47,960 bases of DNA, taken from IMG/VR virus record IMGVR_UViG_3300010300_000024, positions 1 to 47,960 of that record. One strand, 5' to 3'. This DNA comes from a virus. Each line of letters begins with the position of its first letter. Position 1 is the first letter of the stretch. Made by a program: the position numbers and the translations under genes. This document shows, piece after piece, positions 27,754-35,481 of this stretch. Under the pieces are notes generated by a model. It saw only the letters and a program-made list of their open reading frames with translations. It was not told the origin of the DNA and did no database searches.

Positions 27754-27979
27754 TCGCAATCTTCTTTTCCACCTAGCTGTCGCTGTATTCTGGGCGATCA
27801 TGGTGTTGCTTCCTGTCGGATGTGTGACCACTTGCGACACGCTACAGATGCGCCGAGACACCCAGCCAGACGGCAGAGTGAAGCTCACGTACAAGTGCGG
27901 TGAGAAGAGCGTAGAGCATCTTGTGAAGAAGTTGCCTTCGTGCCTTGATAAGTGCTTCGACGCAGCGGGTGCCCCGTGA
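27746..27979 (+). CDS. Secreted or lipoprotein-like protein, spanin candidate
   Basis: 77 residues overlapping the holin candidate's end. N-terminal signal-like segment (NRNLLFHLAVAVFWAIMVLL) ends in PVGC, a degenerate lipobox. The mature part is small, basic and Cys-rich. An outer-membrane spanin of Rz1 type is possible, but the proline content is low and no inner partner is certain. Confidence 0.6.
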   Translation: MRNRNLLFHLAVAVFWAIMVLLPVGCVTTCDTLQMRRDTQPDGRVKLTYKCGEKSVEHLVKKLPSCLDKCFDAAGAP

Positions 27980-28179
27980 ACGAGGAAGTACTCAAAGAGG
28001 TAACCGGGGTGGCGCTAGACGTCGTCCAGGGGTGGGTCGAGGACCAAGACCTCCCTATCCCTGGGTCGGCATGGACGCTACTCGGTGAGCTTCTGTCGCT
28101 TGGTTTCGCAGAGGCGTTCGTTGACCGCTTCGAGTCAGATGACATCATCTTCGTTGACGGCGATAAGAGTGACGGCTGA
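27976..28179 (+). CDS. Small acidic protein (67 aa)
   Basis: GTG 27976 overlaps the preceding stop (GTGA). Acidic helical product with WVEDQDLPIPGSAW and a hydrophobic LLGELLSLGFAEAFV stretch that is too short to be a clear membrane segment. Function unknown. Confidence 0.55.
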   Translation: MNEEVLKEVTGVALDVVQGWVEDQDLPIPGSAWTLLGELLSLGFAEAFVDRFESDDIIFVDGDKSDG

Positions 28180-28369
28180 CCCATTCCTCATTTCACAGCG
28201 TGTAGTCGAGCGGCAGATACGATTTGCCAAGAGTCGCGGAATGAAAGAGCTAGCCCAGTTTCTTGACGAAGCGGCGATGGTCGGTATGGTTCACGAGATG
28301 GCCGAGACCGTTCAAAAATCCCTTGAAAAACAAGGCGTTCCAGTTCACGAGTGGCAGGACTGGGAGTGA
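28169..28369 (+). CDS. Small helical protein (66 aa)
   Basis: GTG start at 28169, overlapping the previous gene by eleven bases; the stop overlaps the next start (GTGA). Helical throughout (VVERQIRFAKSRGMKELAQFLDEA). No recognised family. Overlap on both sides is the main support. Confidence 0.55.
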   Translation: MTADPFLISQRVVERQIRFAKSRGMKELAQFLDEAAMVGMVHEMAETVQKSLEKQGVPVHEWQDWE

Positions 28370-29607
28370 GCAAATACGCCGACATACGCGATGACGTGTT
28401 GCGGCGTCTTGAGAACGGCGAAAGTTACTCCAGCATCGGCAAGCACTACGGCATTCATCGCAACCAGATTCGCCGGATACATCTTGGCAAGGCGGAATCA
28501 GAGTATGTCGATGGCAACGGCACGCCCAAGGAGGTGATGGCTCGTCACGGTTTGGACCCAGAGCACTGGCACGCAGTCAAAGTAAAGGACTGGGAAGCTC
28601 AGACAAAAAACGGGATACAGAACCTGTGCTCGACTGAGCTGCGGCGAAAAGACCCAGTCATCGAGGCCTTCAAGGACATCAAGTGGAAGACCATCCCTCG
28701 CAAGCCGTTCAAGACGGAGCCTGCTACCAGGTGCATGCTGGTCATCCCAGACAGTCAGTGCGGCTTTCATCGACAGCTAGATGGAACGCTCGTTCCGTTT
28801 CATAACCGGGCGGTTCTGGATGCATGCCTAAAGGCGGCGAAGATGCTCGCCCCGCAGCTTGATACCATCCTGTTTCAGGGTGACATGCTGGACTTGAACC
28901 AGAGCACTCGCCGGTTCCCCCGGCCAGAGTCATTCTCAGCGACAACATGGCCTGCCTTGCTGGAGTGGCGATGGCTACTAGAAAAGTTCAGGGAGTGCGG
29001 TAAGCACAGCAGCATGGTCTGGTTAGAGGGCAATCACGAGGCCAGGCTGCACAAGGTCATGGTGGAGTCGGCCAGTGAGTGGGCTTGGATTCCGCCAGTG
29101 GACGACCCAGATGGCCCGCCGATGTTGAGTCTGGAGCGGATACTCGACCTTAAGTCTTTAGGCGTGGAGTACAAAGGCCCATACGGCTCCCCAAAGGGTG
29201 AGCACTGGCAGTGGGGAGTTCGCTTCGACCATGGCGACAAGGTCGGGGCGAAGAGCGGAACGACCGTGTCTAAGATGGCCGATGGGCGCACGTCACGCTG
29301 CGTTGGTCACGTCCACCGAGCAGAGCTGTGCTGGACTAGGAGCGTCGAGCGGGATGGCGTCGAGCGCGACTGTTTCTACCTCACGCCTGGCTGTACGTCT
29401 CACATTGACGGAGACCGCGTCCCGAGCGCCGCAGCTCGCCTTAATTGGGCAAACGGCTTCGCAGTGCTATGGTTATCGCCTGACGGCTGGGTTGAGCCCA
29501 CATTGGTGCGTGTACGTCCCGATGGACGTTGCATGCTGAATGGGGTAGAAATCCAGGGAGAGGACTACACCAAAGACTTACGGGAGCAGACAGGCTACCC
29601 GTTCTGA
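28366..29607 (+). CDS. Calcineurin-like metallophosphoesterase with N-terminal helix-turn-helix
   Basis: 413 residues from GTG 28366 (GTGA overlap; AGGA upstream). Residues about 20-40 (SYSSIGKHYGIHRNQIRRI) form a helix-turn-helix of the kind found in small terminases or resolvases. The phosphoesterase core has PDSQ (Asp129), FQGDMLD (Asp173), EGNHEAR (222-226), an FDHGD and GHVHRAE, the usual two-metal ligand set, though the first DxH motif reads DSQ. Likely a DNA or nucleotide phosphoesterase; substrate unknown. The HTH fusion suggests nucleic acid. Confidence 0.8.
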   Translation: MSKYADIRDDVLRRLENGESYSSIGKHYGIHRNQIRRIHLGKAESEYVDGNGTPKEVMARHGLDPEHWHAVKVKDWEAQTKNGIQNLCSTELRRKDPVIEAFKDIKWKTIPRKPFKTEPATRCMLVIPDSQCGFHRQLDGTLVPFHNRAVLDACLKAAKMLAPQLDTILFQGDMLDLNQSTRRFPRPESFSATTWPALLEWRWLLEKFRECGKHSSMVWLEGNHEARLHKVMVESASEWAWIPPVDDPDGPPMLSLERILDLKSLGVEYKGPYGSPKGEHWQWGVRFDHGDKVGAKSGTTVSKMADGRTSRCVGHVHRAELCWTRSVERDGVERDCFYLTPGCTSHIDGDRVPSAAARLNWANGFAVLWLSPDGWVEPTLVRVRPDGRCMLNGVEIQGEDYTKDLREQTGYPF

Positions 29608-29617
29608 GGAGGCCGAC

Positions 29618-29896
29618 ATGCCAAAGATTAAGCGCGGTGGACACGAGTTTGACGGGCTGAATAAGCCCATCAAGACCCCTAATCATAAGACCAAGAGCCA
29701 CGCCGTGGTAGTGAAGGACGGAGAGAAGCTCAAATTGATAAGATTCGGTGCCCAAGGCGTCTCGGGTAGTCCAAAGAAGAAGGGCGAGAGCGAGGCTTAC
29801 AGGAAGCGCCGAGAGGCATTCAAGGCTCGCCACGCAAAGAACATCGCGAAGGGGCCGACATCTGCGGCGTACTGGGCAAACAAGGAAAAATGGTAG
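29618..29896 (+). CDS. Conserved small basic phage protein (92 aa)
   Basis: GAGG precedes the start. Very basic; the C-terminal half (SGSPKKKGESEAYRKRREAF, then KARHAKNIAKGP and AAYWANKEKW) matches a family I recognise in cyanophages and other marine phages, function unknown. The basic charge suggests nucleic-acid binding or packaging with DNA. Confidence 0.8.
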   Translation: MPKIKRGGHEFDGLNKPIKTPNHKTKSHAVVVKDGEKLKLIRFGAQGVSGSPKKKGESEAYRKRREAFKARHAKNIAKGPTSAAYWANKEKW

Positions 29897-29907
29897 GAGG
29901 TAAAGTC

Positions 29908-30078
29908 ATGGCAATCGGTGACAAGCTACGCGGCAAGCTACAAGACAAAATCACAGGCAAGGAATCCAAGAAAGACAAGCAGGTGTTGGCCGACATCATC
30001 GAAGAGTTGAAGGGCTCAGTCGAGGCACACCGCTCACAGCACGAGCGACTCCAAAAGGTTCTGGATAACCTCAAATGA
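29908..30078 (+). CDS. Small coiled-coil protein (56 aa)
   Basis: ATG 29908 is preferred because AGGAGGT lies about six bases beyond a short spacer upstream. It is a charged helix (VLADIIEELKGSVEAHRSQHERLQKVLDNL) that could dimerise, with a basic N-terminus. Its stop overlaps the next start (ATGA). Function unknown. Confidence 0.65.
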   Translation: MAIGDKLRGKLQDKITGKESKKDKQVLADIIEELKGSVEAHRSQHERLQKVLDNLK

Positions 30079-30449
30079 GCTACACAAAACCGGCTTTACG
30101 TGAGCGGCTAAAGAAGAAGATTATGGCGGGCACGAAGGGCGGCAACGCTGGCCAGTGGAGCGCCCGAAAGTCACAGATGCTAGCTGCGGAGTACAAGGCT
30201 GCTGGCGGCGGCTACAAGGGCGGCAAAACCGCCAAAGCTAAGTCGCTCGACAAGTGGACTAAGCAAGAGTGGACTACCGCCTCCGGCAAACCGTCTCGCA
30301 AGACCGGCGAGGTGTACGCCCCCAAGAAGACCATCGCTGCTCTGAAGGGCACTAAGAAGCTGGCCGAGGCGAATAAGAAGAAGCGAGCTGCCACTAAGGC
30401 TGGGAAGCAAGTAGCGAAGCACGGGCTCCACAAGGGCAAGAAGCGGTAA
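30075..30449 (+). CDS. DUF5872-like basic phage protein (124 aa)
   Basis: The pattern YTKPxLRERLKKKI, GQWSARKSQMLAAEY, GGGYKGGK and SLDKWTKQEW is the DUF5872-type protein of many aquatic phages. Extremely Lys-rich, especially the C-terminal 40 residues. Probably DNA-associated; biochemical role unknown. ATGA overlap with the previous gene and TAATG overlap with the next. Confidence 0.8.
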   Translation: MSYTKPALRERLKKKIMAGTKGGNAGQWSARKSQMLAAEYKAAGGGYKGGKTAKAKSLDKWTKQEWTTASGKPSRKTGEVYAPKKTIAALKGTKKLAEANKKKRAATKAGKQVAKHGLHKGKKR

Positions 30450-31054
30450 TGGACGAGCACTATTACCGAAATGCCCACCACGAGGACCGATGGGTGTACA
30501 ACAAACTGGAGGTGAGCCTCCGAGCTGGCTGGGTCTGTGGCCCATGCGGAGAGCCAGTCCCCCAGGATGGCGAGTACATCATACGACCTGTGATGAACAT
30601 GTGGGGCATGGGCCGAGAGGCCAGGGCTTTTCATCTCAAAGCTGGTGATGTGCAGGACAAGCCGGGGTATTTTTGGTGTCTGCGTGGCGAAGATGACTAC
30701 CAGCTATCGGTAGACTACGCCAGGCATCACGGCCAGTGGCGGCCAATCCTCGTGGTTCGCGGGGACAAGGACCGGGCTGCGCCTATGTATCGGTTTAACC
30801 GATGGACTAAGCTTGAGCTATCGGAAGCAATCGCTGCCCCGGCATTCCTTAGTAGCCTGCGACACGACGGCACAATCAACGTAGAGTACGTCGATGAGAA
30901 GGCTATCGAGGTCCATCTTAGACACAACCCAGACTTTCAACACGGCGAAGAGGTATGCATCCCCGTATGGTCTCAGGAAGACCTTGAGTGGTCATTCCGG
31001 CCTGACCCGGAGTACGGCAGGGCAGGCTTCATCGTGGGCATGAAGCGAGCGTAG
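30449..31054 (+). CDS. Hypothetical protein (201 aa), last gene of the plus-strand late operon
   Basis: Mixed alpha/beta, Trp and Arg rich, with a CGPCGEPV motif near residue 30 that could be half a zinc site. The start is coupled to the previous stop. Its last 82 bases overlap the end of the minus-strand transglycosylase-like gene tail-to-tail. No family recognised. Confidence 0.7.
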   Translation: MDEHYYRNAHHEDRWVYNKLEVSLRAGWVCGPCGEPVPQDGEYIIRPVMNMWGMGREARAFHLKAGDVQDKPGYFWCLRGEDDYQLSVDYARHHGQWRPILVVRGDKDRAAPMYRFNRWTKLELSEAIAAPAFLSSLRHDGTINVEYVDEKAIEVHLRHNPDFQHGEEVCIPVWSQEDLEWSFRPDPEYGRAGFIVGMKRA

Positions 31055-31554
31055 ATTCTTCGCAGCCGCAGGAAGTGTCGCCAGTGCTTTGGTTTTTCAC
31101 GGCAGCGACCACTTGGCTTAGGGTACCTCACAGCAGTCACCCAGGCTTGCCTCCACTGAGTACGAGGGTGGCGACTGCGGCACTGCCGGTCGGTTTTCTT
31201 CTTCACCCGCTGGATGTGGCCTAGCCAGAACCTCGTAGAAGACAGCACATCCTCTCTGTCCACGTCGTACCTTTCAACCCACGGCCAAAGCTGCAATACC
31301 CCGACGGCCTTTGGCTTGCCCCGGCGACTGAACTTGTGGTCGCCCTTAGCGTTGGCGTTGAAACCACTCTCGACGGATGCCGCAGCGACTGACATGCCGA
31401 GCATGTGTTCGGGTATTCCAAGCTCCTGCTCGACCCGCAACATCGTCATAGCTGTGGCGACTGCGGCGATGCGCTCATCCTCTGCGATAGTTGGTGTGGA
31501 GCACACGTACTCCAAGACCGTGAAGTGCCACATAATTAGAGCGGTGAAGCTCAT
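30973..31554 (-). CDS. Lytic transglycosylase-like (SLT) protein
   Basis: 193 residues. Residues about 30-105 have the goose-lysozyme/SLT pattern: a helix into AAASVESGFN with the likely catalytic Glu62, a basic loop, GVLQLWPW (the GxxQ motif) near 85-92, and a following helix. It would cleave peptidoglycan without water, giving anhydro sugars. The C-terminal 80 residues are very basic (Arg, Lys, Trp, His). The start overlaps the upstream gene (ATGA). A second wall enzyme beside the GH25 endolysin on the other strand is unusual. Confidence 0.7.
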   Translation of the reverse strand: MSFTALIMWHFTVLEYVCSTPTIAEDERIAAVATAMTMLRVEQELGIPEHMLGMSVAAASVESGFNANAKGDHKFSRRGKPKAVGVLQLWPWVERYDVDREDVLSSTRFWLGHIQRVKKKTDRQCRSRHPRTQWRQAWVTAVRYPKPSGRCREKPKHWRHFLRLRRIYARFMPTMKPALPYSGSGRNDHSRSS

Positions 31555-31775
31555 ACGGGCCTCACGGATTTGACAACCCAGTGGCCTTTGCTGCGGTCTT
31601 GGTCGGGCCGTCGCATATCGTTGTTCCGCTTGGGCTCAAAGGTGTAGAGCACCGTTGCTTTTTGCAGCCAGTAGGTTACTGACTCGCCGCCATTCTGGCT
31701 GACGGTTCGGGGCCATAGGCAGTAGCTTGTCTTGACCTTCTGCGTACCGAATTTCGGGGTTCTCTTTATGATCAT
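31551..31775 (-). CDS. Small basic protein (74 aa) upstream of the transglycosylase-like gene
   Basis: ATG 31775 is chosen because GGAGAG precedes it and it overlaps the preceding stop (ATGA). Beta-rich and basic, with IIKRTPKFGTQKVKTSYCLW and HWVVKSVRPV. No signal or membrane segment and no family recognised. Confidence 0.6.
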   Translation of the reverse strand: MIIKRTPKFGTQKVKTSYCLWPRTVSQNGGESVTYWLQKATVLYTFEPKRNNDMRRPDQDRSKGHWVVKSVRPV

Positions 31776-31921
31776 GTTCTCTCCACGAGCCACCATAACG
31801 GCCATGTCGCCGCAGCCTTCAGTGCGTACAGCCAAGGCATCCCGGTAACTCTGTTGCTGGCGTAGACGACCCCTCCGGTCGCTGCCATCCCAAGGAAATA
31901 AGTGCTTGTAAATAAATCCAT
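31772..31921 (-). CDS. 49-aa membrane protein leading the minus-strand cassette
   Basis: ATG 31921 has AAAGGAG seven bases upstream, one of the best ribosome sites in the window. The product (MDLFTSTYFLGMAATGGVV... to WPLWWLVERT) has one or two short hydrophobic segments. Its stop overlaps the next start (ATGA). As first gene of a cassette ending in a cell-wall enzyme, it could be a second holin; this is inference. Confidence 0.65.
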   Translation of the reverse strand: MDLFTSTYFLGMAATGGVVYASNRVTGMPWLYALKAAATWPLWWLVERT

Positions 31922-31984
31922 TTCTCGCTCCTTTGTGGAGCGGCGGTATACGTCGTCAGTAAGGCATTGTCTAGTTCTCCTGGT

Positions 31985-32131
31985 CCATGTGTGTGATTCA
32001 TTCTGTGATCGAATGCGCCCTCACGTCAAACAAGTTTGTAAGCTGCCGGAATTGCTGGCTTTTGCAATTTTATCAAGCTGCATTGTTGACGCCACTGGCT
32101 TCGAGCGACTACACATATGACACACATGGAC
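31985..32131. promoter_or_regulatory. Divergent promoter region between minus cassette and replication operon
   Basis: Plus strand: TTGACG 32086-32091, 18-base spacer, TACACA 32110-32115, then leader ACACACATGGAC at 32120-32131. Minus strand: TTGACG (32029 to 32024), 18-base spacer, CAGAAT (32005 to 32000), then ATCACACACATGG at 31997-31985. The two promoters share the -35 hexamer, spacer length and leader. Both -10 hexamers deviate from consensus. Confidence 0.55.
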
Positions 32132-32165
32132 GGCTCACTGAGCCCAGAACTAGCTTGGAGAACAT

Positions 32166-33083
32166 ATGGCAACCTACCGCAAGACGCTGGTAGATAAGTG
32201 GTCAGGCACAACCTATCAGTGCCTTGGCAACGACCTACCTGCGAAAGTCTTAGCCGACTATCTCGTGACTTGCGCTCGAAGCAACTCAATCGGGCTGTAC
32301 TTTCTTCCTATCTACCAGATGGCTGGCGAGAGTGGACTGACAATCAAGCAAGCCGAGTCTGCCCTGAAGCGGCTGTCGAAGTGCGACTATGCGACGTATT
32401 GCTACGACACGCAGTGGGTGTGGGTTCATCGCATGGGCGAGGTTCAAATTGGCGCAGCTCTATCGAAAACTGACAAACGCAGAACCATGGTTTTAGGCCT
32501 CGCAAAAACCGCAGGAAAACGCTCGCCGCGCCTCTTAGGAAAATGGGCAAAAACCTATTGTCCGAAATGGGGGCTTTCCTTTGTGATTCCAAGAGGTTCT
32601 GATGCCCCTTCGATGGGGAATCCCCCAGAAACAGAAACAGAAGCAGAAGCAGAAACAGTAACAGTAGAGAAAACGGATTTTGCCGGGATTGTTTCGCGAT
32701 GGAATGAGATTACCGGTCAGAGGCTGAAGCCAGGAACCAAGGAAACGAGAGACAAGATTCGTACTCGCCTCAACGAGGGTCACACCGCCGACGAGTTGTT
32801 GCTGGTGGTGGAGTGGGCTTCTAAGGCCAAGGACAGTTGGGCTACCCACCTCAGAGAAGACAGCAACGGCAAGTGGATGCGTCCGTCCACCGTATGGAAC
32901 GGGAAATTCGAAGAGCGCCTACAGTTGGCCCAGAGGTGGAGCAGTAAGTCATCGACTCCAGAGAGGAGGGACTGGAAAAACCACCCGAACTTCGCCGCTT
33001 GCCAGATGGCGTGGCTCGATGCGAACAGTCACTACACCCTTGAGGAGTTCTGTGAGCGCCACTGCGAGGCGCGGTCATGGTAG
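32166..33083 (+). CDS. Replisome organiser / helicase loader-like protein
   Basis: 305 residues. The N-terminal winged-helix-like region (about 25-95: ADYLVTCARSNSIGLYFLP, then SALKRLSKC) is followed by a low-complexity Glu/Thr/Ala linker (ETETEAEAET) and a C-terminal domain with WATHLREDSNGKWMRPSTVW and GKFEERLQ. This resembles the conserved phage replication C-terminal domain (Phg_2220_C type) seen in DnaD-like initiators. Directly followed, with overlap, by the DnaB helicase it would load. GGAG precedes the ATG. Confidence 0.75.
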   Translation: MATYRKTLVDKWSGTTYQCLGNDLPAKVLADYLVTCARSNSIGLYFLPIYQMAGESGLTIKQAESALKRLSKCDYATYCYDTQWVWVHRMGEVQIGAALSKTDKRRTMVLGLAKTAGKRSPRLLGKWAKTYCPKWGLSFVIPRGSDAPSMGNPPETETEAEAETVTVEKTDFAGIVSRWNEITGQRLKPGTKETRDKIRTRLNEGHTADELLLVVEWASKAKDSWATHLREDSNGKWMRPSTVWNGKFEERLQLAQRWSSKSSTPERRDWKNHPNFAACQMAWLDANSHYTLEEFCERHCEARSW

Positions 33084-34369
33084 AGCAACGATGGGAGACC
33101 ATCCCGGTAACACCGGAACACACCGTCATCGCTATGTGCTGGAAACACCCAGAGCAGGCGTGGCCTATCGCAAGTGAACACCTCACTGGGGACAGCTTCA
33201 AGGACACTCACTGTCGTGTGCTGTGGGATGCGATGGCAGCGTGTGTCCGAAACCATGAGCCCATCGACGTCGTCACGGTTGGGATGCGAATACCAAAGGA
33301 GACCTTCCAGGGAATGGGTGGCCCACAGCAGGTATGGCAGTGGGTTCAGCATAACACCGCGCCTTGGATACGCACGGCCTTCGACCACCACCTAAATAAG
33401 GTCGTAGAGGCCGCGAAACGTCGCCAGTGTAGGGTTGCCCTGGAAAAGGCGCTTTACGTCCTTCAGGAGGCCGAGGATGGCTGTATCGAGCAAGTGCAGA
33501 GCATCGTTGCCGACGCGACCATGCGAAGCATCAAGACGGGGCTGGTCTCTTATCAGAAGATTGTCGCTGACACCGCCGCCCGACTAGAGGACATGGCGAG
33601 GGCTGGTAAGCCACCGGCAATTCCTCTGGGCATACGAGCGTTCGACGAGCGGTTCGCTCTGGTGCCTACCGAGCCGGACTTGGTTATCATCGCGGGGCGA
33701 CCGGGTTGGGGCAAGTCAGCACTGAAGCAGCAGATTGCGGAGGCGCACGCCAAGGACGGCCCGACCCTTATGTTTGAGCTGGAGATGGGGGCTCAACAGT
33801 CGTGCCTACGCATGGAGGCAGAGAGGGCGCGACTAGCGGTCGGCTTCGAGCGCAAACAGGATGTGTCCCTGGTTCACGCTCAGAAGCTGGCCCGGTCTGT
33901 TGGCTTCGCTGAGACGCTGCAACTGTGGATGGACGACACCCCGAATCAAACCATCGAGTCAGTGACAGCGGCTGCGCTAGCCCACCAGATGAAGCACGGC
34001 AAGCTCAGTGCGGTGTTCGTTGATTACATTGGGCTGATGCGCCAGACAGATAAGAAGTGGGACCGGCGACGGCACATCGGCCACGTCAGCCGAAACGCGA
34101 AGCTGTTGGCTAAAAAGCTTGGGTGTCCGGTCTATCTATTGAGTCAGATGAATCGAGGCATTGAAGGCGTCGAGAGACCTCCTCGGCTGTCCGATTTGCG
34201 AGAGTCTGGCGACCTTGAGCAGGACGCCGACACGGTTATCTTCCCTTACCGCCCGAACCCCGACGACCCAGAGTGTCACCTCATCATTTCAAAGTATAGA
34301 CACGGCCCTCCCGGCAATGTAAGAGTGCAATGGATTGGACACTTTACAAGGTTTGCCGATGCGCTATGA
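33077..34369 (+). CDS. dnaB: DnaB-type replicative helicase
   Basis: 430 residues, overlapping the loader by seven bases. The N-terminal DnaB domain (about 10-130) is followed by a RecA-like motor: Walker A GRPGWGKS at 207-214, FELEMG near 233-238, Walker B VFVDYIGL at 313-320, and the LLSQMNRG...RLSDLRESGDLEQDAD block with sensor and Arg-finger region. It unwinds DNA 5' to 3' as a hexameric ring. No polymerase or primase lies nearby, so it probably recruits the host replisome. Confidence 0.92.
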   Translation: MVEQRWETIPVTPEHTVIAMCWKHPEQAWPIASEHLTGDSFKDTHCRVLWDAMAACVRNHEPIDVVTVGMRIPKETFQGMGGPQQVWQWVQHNTAPWIRTAFDHHLNKVVEAAKRRQCRVALEKALYVLQEAEDGCIEQVQSIVADATMRSIKTGLVSYQKIVADTAARLEDMARAGKPPAIPLGIRAFDERFALVPTEPDLVIIAGRPGWGKSALKQQIAEAHAKDGPTLMFELEMGAQQSCLRMEAERARLAVGFERKQDVSLVHAQKLARSVGFAETLQLWMDDTPNQTIESVTAAALAHQMKHGKLSAVFVDYIGLMRQTDKKWDRRRHIGHVSRNAKLLAKKLGCPVYLLSQMNRGIEGVERPPRLSDLRESGDLEQDADTVIFPYRPNPDDPECHLIISKYRHGPPGNVRVQWIGHFTRFADAL

Positions 34370-34787
34370 GTTCGTTGTTCCAGGGGAGCCTGTCGCCAAG
34401 CAGCGACCAAAGGCTCGAATGATCCGCAGCGGGGGACGAATGACTGTGTCCATGAGAACCCCGAAGAAGACGTTGGAGTACGAGGGTCGGGTCGCTGACG
34501 CTTGTGCTGACGTTCCTCGCTTCGAGCCCGGTCCAGTCAGGGTCGCCATCATCACCGTGTTCGAGCGACCGAAGCGGCTGATGAGAAAGAAAGACCCCGA
34601 GGGGCGGATACTCAAGGTCACTCGTCCCGACATCGACAACGTCGTAAAGAGCATCTTGGACGGCATGAGAGAGGTTTGGTCTGACGACTCGGTTGTCTGC
34701 GATGTACGGGCAGAGAAATACTACGCGGCGAAGGACGAGGAGCCGATGGCCATCGTGACCGTGGAGTCGATGTGCGAGCCGAGCTAG
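34359..34787 (+). CDS. rusA: RusA-family Holliday junction resolvase
   Basis: 142 residues; ATG 34359 chosen with AAGG upstream, overlapping the helicase end. It begins with the family's VPGEPVAKQRPKAR and has the catalytic RPDIDNVVKSILDGM (Asp91, Asp93) plus SDDSVVCDVRAEK (Asp110, Lys120). It cuts four-way junctions during recombination-dependent replication or before packaging. Works with the exonuclease and annealase downstream. Confidence 0.93.
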   Translation: MRYEFVVPGEPVAKQRPKARMIRSGGRMTVSMRTPKKTLEYEGRVADACADVPRFEPGPVRVAIITVFERPKRLMRKKDPEGRILKVTRPDIDNVVKSILDGMREVWSDDSVVCDVRAEKYYAAKDEEPMAIVTVESMCEPS

Positions 34788-35026
34788 ACCCAGAGGCCAT
34801 ACGCTGGGTGGCGGTGTCGCTAAACGACTTGATTTGGTTCATTGCCCAGGACTCGCTTTGCGAGCACCTAGATAGGCATGGCTGCGAGCCAACGCACCCG
34901 AACAGCCGAGCCTACGTGATGCCGATATGGCGATGGGCTGAGTTGTGTGGAGCACGGGATGATTACGATTGCCGTGCTCGTATACAGCTATACGGGCCGC
35001 ATACTTTGGAGATGGAAGAGTTATGA
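34772..35026 (+). CDS. Hypothetical early protein (84 aa)
   Basis: GTG start at 34772 with GGAG upstream, overlapping rusA. Acidic, with IRWVAVSLNDLIWFIAQDSL and a Trp/Cys-rich centre. Coupled to the next gene by TATGA. Function unknown. Confidence 0.6.
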   Translation: MRAELDPEAIRWVAVSLNDLIWFIAQDSLCEHLDRHGCEPTHPNSRAYVMPIWRWAELCGARDDYDCRARIQLYGPHTLEMEEL

Positions 35027-35406
35027 TTACGTGTAAGGACTGCGTCCACAGCCGCAGGGAGATTGGCTGGGAAAACCTAGACGGCCAGCCCCTCGTTAGG
35101 TGCTCGATATCTGTGAGGCCTGGACGCATACAAGCAACCGAAGAGCATGAGTGCCTAGCTCACGAGCCGGACACTGTATCAGTGCCGCCTCATTACGTAC
35201 CAGAGGACGGCGTTGAGTTCATCGACTACCTTCGCCAGGTACTGTCCCCAGAGGAGTTCATTGGCTTTGCCCGTGGGAACGCGCTGAAGTACCAGCACCG
35301 CGCTCGGCTCAAGGGCTCGATGGAGGCTGACCTGAGAAAGTCAGCGAACTATGCACTGCTCGCTGCTGGCTACGACTTCCGCACAGATTTGGCAAAGAAA
35401 AGCTGA
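35023..35406 (+). CDS. DUF3310-like protein with N-terminal Cys motif
   Basis: 127 residues. An N-terminal CKDC...C...C segment (residues 4-45) may be a small zinc site. The C-terminal DUF3310 signature reads VEFIDYLRQVLSPEEFIGFARGNALKY, then QHRAR...DLRKSANYALLAAG. Such proteins are common in phage replication regions; some are described as nucleotide-kinase-like, without firm biochemistry. Confidence 0.8.
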   Translation: MITCKDCVHSRREIGWENLDGQPLVRCSISVRPGRIQATEEHECLAHEPDTVSVPPHYVPEDGVEFIDYLRQVLSPEEFIGFARGNALKYQHRARLKGSMEADLRKSANYALLAAGYDFRTDLAKKS

Positions 35407-35460
35407 AGCTGGCGTGCTATCCTCGCAGAAAAGAATTACAGTTACGCCGCACGTCGCGGC

Positions 35461-35471
35461 CACACATGGAG
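35461..35471 (+). promoter_or_regulatory. CACACATGGAG leader before the exonuclease gene
   Basis: One copy of the recurrent CACACA-GGAG leader, eleven bases before ATG 35482 and after a 54-base gap following the DUF3310-like gene. It supplies the ribosome site (GGAG 35468-35471). Confidence 0.6.
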
Positions 35472-35481
35472 ATTAGAACTT

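Noticed and set aside
32630-32668. GAAACA/GAAGCA-rich repeat as a regulatory array or iteron
   Set aside because: It is in frame and encodes the Glu/Thr/Ala linker of the replication protein. Units are six bases and imperfect, so a simple coding linker explains it, although an origin inside the initiator gene cannot be excluded.
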